Of a DNA stretch of 64,000 nt, positions 59,936-64,000 are shown one piece after another. Within the stretch, counting starts at the first letter, position 1. Every line of letters starts with the position of its first letter. The DNA is taken from positions 57,981 to 121,980 of the forward strand of contig JAEZZQ010000017.1 of NCBI GenBank assembly GCA_023442465.1, in the 5' to 3' direction. A model generated the notes under the pieces. The model was not told the origin of the DNA. It searched no databases and saw only the letters and a list, made by a program, of their open reading frames with translations. Made by a program: the position numbers and the translations under genes. The DNA is from Bacillota bacterium (lineage in GTDB: Bacteria > Bacillota > Clostridia > Lachnospirales > Lachnospiraceae).

Positions 59936-59967
59936 AGGCATGTGTCTTTTTTCACTGATACATGCCT
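59936..59967 (+). terminator. Hairpin after glyA
   Basis: AGGCATGTGTC pairs with GATACATGCCT (one G-U pair) across a TTTTTTCACT loop. It overlaps the apparent 5' end of the hydrogenase-like frame. The T-run lies in the loop, so termination efficiency is uncertain. Confidence 0.5.
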
Positions 59968-61504
59968 TTGGCACGCTAAAATACCAAGCCCGGCAGTAGT
60001 CGGATATGTTGAGAAATATATACCCGAGCTTATTCCTCAATTAGTTCCGATACATTCACCGATGATGTGCAGTGCCATATATGCCAAAAAGTATATGAAT
60101 ATCTCCGATAAGCTGGCATTTATCAGTCCTTGTATCGCTAAGAAAAATGAAATAGAAGATCCGAATACTTATGGTCACATATCTTACAATGTGACATTTG
60201 ATCATCTTATGAAATATGTGCGCGAGAATCATATAACAGGGCCCGATGCTACGGATGAAATAGAGTATGGTCTGGGTTCCGTGTACCCAATGCCCGGAGG
60301 TCTGAAAGAGAACGTCTACTGGTTCTGCGGAGAGGATGTCTTTATTCGCCAGATTGAAGGGGAAAAGCACATGTATGAGTTCCTTGAAAACTATAAGGAG
60401 CGGGTACGGAATAACAAAGAACTGCCTTTTATGGTAGATGCTCTTAACTGCGCGAAAGGATGTGCATACGGAACGGCAATAGAAGAAGAAAAGGAAGCGT
60501 CGGAAGATAATTTGTATGTCCTGCAGGAAATAAGAGAAAAAAGTAAAAGAAAGAGAAGGAATCATCCTTTCGCAAAGGAGCTGACAGAAAAACAGAGACT
60601 GAAAAAGCTGAACAGTGCCTTTGCCAAATTAGATATTAATGATTTTATGAGAAATTATAGAGACCGCTCCAAAGAAGTGACGATTAAAAAGCTGGATGAA
60701 AAAGAAGCCGATCAAATCTTCAGAAGCATGAATAAATTGACTGCTCAGGATAGAGCGATCAACTGTTCCGCTTGCGGTTATAGTACATGCCGGGATATGG
60801 TACAGGCTGTTTATAACGGCTGTAATACGAAAACAAGCTGTATTCACTTTATGAAAGATGAAGTAGAAAAGGATAAAGAACGTGTAGAGATGCTTTCGGA
60901 AGAGATGCAGAAAAAGAATGAAATGATAGCGGTGAAGAACGAGCAGATTTCCGCTCTTATGGAAAGCGTTGTTTTTGATTTCGAACATTTGGATAAGTCT
61001 ATCAGGGAAATGTCCGAGGGCAATAATAACAATGCGCAGGAAAGTACGGGCATTAACATGCTGATGATAGAAGTCGTGGAATTCAGCGAGCAATTGAAAG
61101 AAGCGCTTGTTTCCATTGAAACCTTGGTGCAGGGGCTTCAGAAAAACAATGAGGAAATCACGAATGTTGCCGATGAAACAAATCTGTTATCTTTGAATGC
61201 GAGTATTGAGGCGGCAAGAGCGGGCAGCGCGGGAAGAGGTTTTGCCATTATCGCAGAGAATATCAAGAAACTTGCGGATTCTTCCAAAGAGACGGCGAGT
61301 GACAGCGAGGAAAATCAGTTTAAAATCGGGGAAGCTGTTTTAAATCTGCAGAGCAGAGCCGGACAGTTGATTGAAATTATCGACGGCGTAAATGCCAAGG
61401 TGACGAGTTTGGCAGCGGCAACGGAAGAAATTGCGGCAGCAACGGTAGAAGTAAGTGAAATTACGAATGTTCTAAAAAGAAAAATGGAAGAACTGGTTCA
61501 ATAA
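59942..61504 (+). CDS. Sensory [FeFe]-hydrogenase-like / chemoreceptor fusion, 5'-truncated
   Basis: 520 codons from the GTG at 59942, which lies within a hairpin and lacks a spaced ribosome site. Residues 15-215 resemble the H-cluster domain of [FeFe] hydrogenases: SPAVVGYVEKYIPELIP (P1 region without its cysteine), HSPMMCSAIYAKKYM, FISPCIAKKNE (P2) and ALNCAKGCAYGT (P3). A four-cysteine Fe-S motif, INCSACGYSTCRDMVQAVYN, follows (about 275-300), then a coiled coil and a methyl-accepting signalling hairpin (ETNLLSLNASIEAARAGSAG). The expected N-terminal ferredoxin domain and most of the H-cluster start are missing, so this is a remnant, or a product restarted within. Overlaps the convergent LUD gene by 7 nt. 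Confidence 0.7.
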   Translation: MSFFTDTCLWHAKIPSPAVVGYVEKYIPELIPQLVPIHSPMMCSAIYAKKYMNISDKLAFISPCIAKKNEIEDPNTYGHISYNVTFDHLMKYVRENHITGPDATDEIEYGLGSVYPMPGGLKENVYWFCGEDVFIRQIEGEKHMYEFLENYKERVRNNKELPFMVDALNCAKGCAYGTAIEEEKEASEDNLYVLQEIREKSKRKRRNHPFAKELTEKQRLKKLNSAFAKLDINDFMRNYRDRSKEVTIKKLDEKEADQIFRSMNKLTAQDRAINCSACGYSTCRDMVQAVYNGCNTKTSCIHFMKDEVEKDKERVEMLSEEMQKKNEMIAVKNEQISALMESVVFDFEHLDKSIREMSEGNNNNAQESTGINMLMIEVVEFSEQLKEALVSIETLVQGLQKNNEEITNVADETNLLSLNASIEAARAGSAGRGFAIIAENIKKLADSSKETASDSEENQFKIGEAVLNLQSRAGQLIEIIDGVNAKVTSLAAATEEIAAATVEVSEITNVLKRKMEELVQ

Positions 61505-62130
61505 CCCAGTTCTTCCGCTATCAGATATACTTTAATGCGGCCTTTGATGCCGCTGCGGCGGGTGATGACGAGCTGGCTGCACATGCAGTCGTTGGAGAAG
61601 CAATCTCCGCAATGTCCGGTTGCGTTGCAAGGCGTCTTTTTGTCGAGACGCTTCGCGTTAGCCGGAGCTGCGATATTGCGTGTGCGCTTAACGCCGTCCT
61701 CCACGTCTGTAACCAGCTTGTTCATGCCTGCCAGAACAATTACGTTTTCCGGCCCGAAGGTTAAGAATGCCACGCGGTTGCCGCGGCCGTCAATGTTTAT
61801 TAATTCTCCTTGAAGAGTGATAGCGTTGGTGCTCATCAGATAATAATCGGCGAGCATCGTCTGCGCGTATAATTTACGCTTTTCCTTATCGGGGACGGCA
61901 TCTCTGTCCAATAAAGAATAATTTTCTTTTTTAATCCGGTCCATAAGGCCGGATTCTTTTATCGTTTCACTTCCGCCCCAGGAAATTATGCTGTTTTCCG
62001 GAATGGAGGAAATGATTGCCTCTATGCAGGATGCAGAATCTTCAAAAAAATAGCCCTCCATATTCCTTTTCTGTAAATTTTTGATAATGCTCTCCGCCGC
62101 CGATGCAAAGGCTGCTTGTTTGTGGGTCAT
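61498..62130 (-). CDS. LUD domain protein (LutC/YkgG-like)
   Basis: 210 residues. IIKNLQKRNMEGYFFEDSAS and ENSIISWGGSETIKESGLMD lead into YYLMSTNAITLQGELINIDG and RGNRVAFLTFGPENVIVLAG, the LUD (lactate utilisation) core. The C-terminus has a cysteine cluster TPCNATGHCGDCFSNDCMCS, which could bind a metal or Fe-S centre; this resembles the DUF162/LUD variants of anaerobes. RBS AAGGAGG precedes the ATG. Partners LutA/LutB are absent, so an isolated regulatory or oxidoreductase role is possible. Confidence 0.88.
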   Translation of the reverse strand: MTHKQAAFASAAESIIKNLQKRNMEGYFFEDSASCIEAIISSIPENSIISWGGSETIKESGLMDRIKKENYSLLDRDAVPDKEKRKLYAQTMLADYYLMSTNAITLQGELINIDGRGNRVAFLTFGPENVIVLAGMNKLVTDVEDGVKRTRNIAAPANAKRLDKKTPCNATGHCGDCFSNDCMCSQLVITRRSGIKGRIKVYLIAEELGY

Positions 62131-62205
62131 ATGTTTGCCTCCTTATTTATACCGATTGAGATATTCCCGGTATTTATTATATTACTGAAAAACTTCGGTC
62201 AAGGA

Positions 62206-63279
62206 TCATGGCTTAGGAAAGCCTACACCGAAGGCCGTGCCGAGGGAAAGGCAGACCGACATAGGATGATTGGAATATCCCGCCGCCATTGCCGTCCCGT
62301 CATGGACCATTGTGAAATAATAATCCTTATTATATATTTCTTTCAGATAGCCGGAGAGATATTCCGCATAATTCGAAGCGATCAGGCGCAGCTTGCCGTA
62401 ACCGCCCCGGTTAGCGATGACACCGTCCTTTACGTAATTGGCAATGCTCAGGATGATGTGGGGATGAATGGTCAGCCCCAGCGCTTCTACTTCGCGGATG
62501 GTCTTCGCAATGGTTTCGAGAAAATGGTTGTTTAAAAGAACTGCTTCTTTTTTCTCCGTAACGGGGTCTTTGATATCCCATTCCACATGCTGTGACAAGG
62601 TCTTTTCTAAAATCACAACATCTTTGACCTGCTCATTTTCCATAGTAACATAGCAGCGCTTGATGAAGCTTTGCCCGTAGTCGAATATCAGGTTGATCTG
62701 CAACTGCGGCCCGCTTTCCAGATATGTTGCGCAGCCGCGCAATCCCGCATAGGTGGAATCTTTTCCAAGAATGATACGGTAGGGTGTTTTGTCAGAAAGG
62801 GCAAATACCTTTTCCATGTAATATTTTAATTGCCCTCCTAAGGGCGGGCTGGCTAATCCGCCCACCAAGATAATCTGCTGTAGGCAGCTCCAATAATTCC
62901 AATGTTCGTCGGTCCAGTCCCCGCGCGCTTTTCTGTTTTCGGCAGAGCCTTCCTTTAAGCAAAGGAGAATGACGGCCAGACGCTCACCGAAGAGCTTCAG
63001 GATTCTGTGGGCTTCTGAGGAGACCGTAGGGCTGTCGCTCTCCAGACAAGTTTCCAGATAGAGCGGGAGTGATTTTTCCTCAAGTGCGGAAATGTCTATT
63101 TGTAATTTATCCGCAGAGTTCTTGATTTCGGTTATCAATAAATCAGTAGAAAAAATATCCTGCGCGCTTTTGCCGGAAAGGTTCTGGCTTACGGAACAGT
63201 CCGGCATCTTGGCAATAAGTAGTTTGTTGACAGAGGCGTTCGGAGTAAGAATGCCTTCTATTAAAAAAGGGTTATGAAT
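62206..63279 (-). CDS. ASKHA-fold (ROK/hexokinase-like) protein, apparent AUU start
   Basis: Extended reading to 63279 gives 357 codons with ATT (63277-63279) as first codon; the nearest ATG is at 63205-63207 but has no ribosome site. A strong AAAGGAGG lies at 63288-63295, 8 nt before ATT, and the 24 extra codons (HNPFLIEGILTPNASVNKLL) look protein-like. IILVGGLASPPLGGQLKYYM and MVHDGTAMAAGYSNHPMSVC, LSLGTAFGVGFP resemble phosphate-binding loops of ROK/hexokinase-type ATPases. No substrate motif recognised; not a typical sugar-kinase length or signature, so function unknown. Confidence 0.75.
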   Translation of the reverse strand: MHNPFLIEGILTPNASVNKLLIAKMPDCSVSQNLSGKSAQDIFSTDLLITEIKNSADKLQIDISALEEKSLPLYLETCLESDSPTVSSEAHRILKLFGERLAVILLCLKEGSAENRKARGDWTDEHWNYWSCLQQIILVGGLASPPLGGQLKYYMEKVFALSDKTPYRIILGKDSTYAGLRGCATYLESGPQLQINLIFDYGQSFIKRCYVTMENEQVKDVVILEKTLSQHVEWDIKDPVTEKKEAVLLNNHFLETIAKTIREVEALGLTIHPHIILSIANYVKDGVIANRGGYGKLRLIASNYAEYLSGYLKEIYNKDYYFTMVHDGTAMAAGYSNHPMSVCLSLGTAFGVGFPKP

Positions 63280-63519
63280 GGTGATTTCCTCCTTTAAAGA
63301 TTTTCGAGCTATACTTATATTATACTCGATATGTAGGAGGCTGCAAGGAAAATAATGGAGGAGTGAGATAAAATGGCAGATTTTGACTGAATTATTGGAA
63401 ATAAATGACTAAAAAAGAGGATGATGATTGTTAATTGATTGAAAATAGTGATAAATATGTAACAATTTACCATAAAAGGAATTAAAATGAAAAAATATAA
63501 AACATTTTGATTAAATGTG

Positions 63520-63548
63520 TTGACAAATATGGACTTGTATCATATAAT
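63520..63548 (+). promoter_or_regulatory. Near-perfect sigma-A promoter
   Basis: TTGACA at 63520-63525, 17-bp spacer, TATAAT at 63543-63548: both boxes match the consensus exactly. It reads rightward into a region with no long gene. Confidence 0.85.
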
Positions 63549-63555
63549 GTAGACA

Positions 63556-63860
63556 TAACAAAAGAAATTAATATATAAAATACAAAAGAAAGAGAGGTAT
63601 GGACCACCGAAAACGTTATTTTGAAAGTACAAAAGAGTTGATTTACAAAAGAAGTAGTAGTCGAGTACATAAGAAAAAGTAACGCAGGACATAGGATAAG
63701 GTTATTGAAGTTATCTTCAATAAAGATTTATCGACCGTTACAGTACGGTAGTACGAAAGAAAAATGGAAAGAGTACGAAAGATAAAAAATGAAAAACTGG
63801 AGGTACAGACCATTGGATAGTATAGTTTAGGAGAGGGTATTGATCTTGACGATCGATATC
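63556..63860 (+). ncRNA. Candidate structured leader or small RNA
   Basis: Downstream of the perfect promoter there are three hairpins: TTATTGAAG-TTAT-CTTCAATAA (about 63702-63723), ACCGT-TACAGT-ACGGT (about 63734-63749), and a longer one from about 63831 to 63866 (GAGAGGGTATTGATC against GATCGATATCCTCTTC, with wobble pairs). No T-run follows the last. It may be the 5' leader of a gene beyond the window or a small RNA. Confidence 0.35.
63599..63682 (+). CDS. Candidate 27-residue basic leader peptide
   Basis: ATG 63599 after AGAGAGG opens MDHRKRYFESTKELIYKRSS and ends in RVHKKK. The Shine-Dalgarno sequence is only 1-2 nt from the ATG, so translation would be poor. Reported because it sits directly behind a consensus promoter. 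Confidence 0.25.
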   Translation: MDHRKRYFESTKELIYKRSSSRVHKKK

Positions 63861-63873
63861 CTCTTCTAAGTTG

Positions 63874-64000
63874 GTTACTGTTCACTCCGTTCTCAGTAAC
63901 GCATGATTCCTGCATTTAAATTCGCTTCGCGAAGCAGAAATCATCTCTTGCATCACGTTCTTACGTAGCTTAACAGCAAGTGTTAAGCTACTGTGTGAAC
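63874..64000 (-). mobile_element. MITE copy 7 (short form, cut by the window end)
   Basis: GTTACTGTTCAC at 63874 and the complete reverse-complement body up to TGTGTGAAC at 64000; the last six bases of the right terminus are outside the window. Left flank is CTAAGTTG (63866-63873), which predicts the duplicate just beyond the end. Confidence 0.93.

Larger units (their letters stand above)
63280..64000. other. 721-bp region without a convincing protein gene
   Basis: Includes a perfect promoter (63520-63548), a predicted structured leader (63556-63860) and MITE copy 7. The minus-strand frames at 63482-63670 and 63643-63915 are A+T-driven and lack ribosome sites. Confidence 0.6.

Noticed and set aside
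63643..63915. 90-codon minus-strand frame near the right end
   Set aside because: It begins inside MITE copy 7 and crosses the promoter-leader region; A+T-driven.

Overview
This window looks like a chromosome segment of an anaerobic, spore-forming Firmicute, most probably of the Lachnospiraceae (Clostridium cluster XIVa). The evidence is the spore genes (spoVAD, spoVAE, a GerMN lipoprotein), strong AGGAGG-type ribosome binding sites, a tryptophan T-box riboswitch, a sensory [FeFe]-hydrogenase-like protein, and small families (DUF5721, DUF1653, DUF1294) typical of that group. I see no rRNA, tRNA, CRISPR array, prophage or intact insertion sequence.

Layout. 1-3.3 kb: N-terminal part of a MATE efflux gene (minus strand), then an MBOAT acyltransferase with an SGNH hydrolase partner (probable polysaccharide O-acetylation). 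3.5 kb: a lone spoVAD. 4.6-12.6 kb: an export operon of two lipoprotein adaptors, one very large FtsX-type permease and two different ATPases, behind a sigma-A-like promoter and a perfect 28-bp palindromic operator. 12.7-16.4 kb: sulfur/redox locus with a four-domain CoA-disulfide-reductase/rhodanese/TusA/DsrE protein, thioredoxin and a Crp/Fnr regulator. 16.7-19.6 kb: small conserved protein, RidA, shikimate kinase, EamA transporter, XRE regulator. 19.6-26.7 kb: promoter, tryptophan T-box and trpEGDCFBA. 27-31 kb: spoVAE, DUF5721, DegV, a decayed short-chain dehydrogenase, a LytTR regulator and DUF1294. 31-38.5 kb: arginine locus, argG divergent from argC-(aa-tRNA editing domain)-(GNAT)-argJBD. 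38.5-49.2 kb: solute-binding protein, YdcZ-type transporter, ComEA, a two-component system, GerMN lipoprotein, ComEC, flavodoxin-like protein and holA. 49.2-58.4 kb: accessory and housekeeping genes including an SfsA-MutY fusion, a glycosyltransferase, lipid-active enzymes, an amidase and a cupin. 58.6-63.3 kb: glyA, a 5'-truncated hydrogenase-chemoreceptor fusion, an LUD protein and an ASKHA-fold protein that seems to start at AUU.

The most striking feature is non-coding. Seven copies of a 98-150 bp element with 12-bp terminal inverted repeats (GTTACTGTTCAC) are scattered through intergenic spaces. Five of the six copies whose two ends are both visible are flanked by perfect, mutually different 8-bp direct repeats, the signature of transposition. 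The element has no coding capacity and can fold into several internal hairpins, so it is a MITE family. One copy sits 3 bp downstream of a -10 box, so the downstream gene's mRNA would begin inside the element; two copies share the argG-argC divergent region. Other structured non-coding DNA includes a two-hairpin leader repeated before trxA and argB, a 14-bp inverted repeat that can bury the start codon of the YdcZ-type gene, a 229-bp fold-back after holA, and a consensus promoter with a gene-poor structured leader at the right end.

All calls come from reading the sequence; family names are recognition by motif and similarity from memory, not database results.
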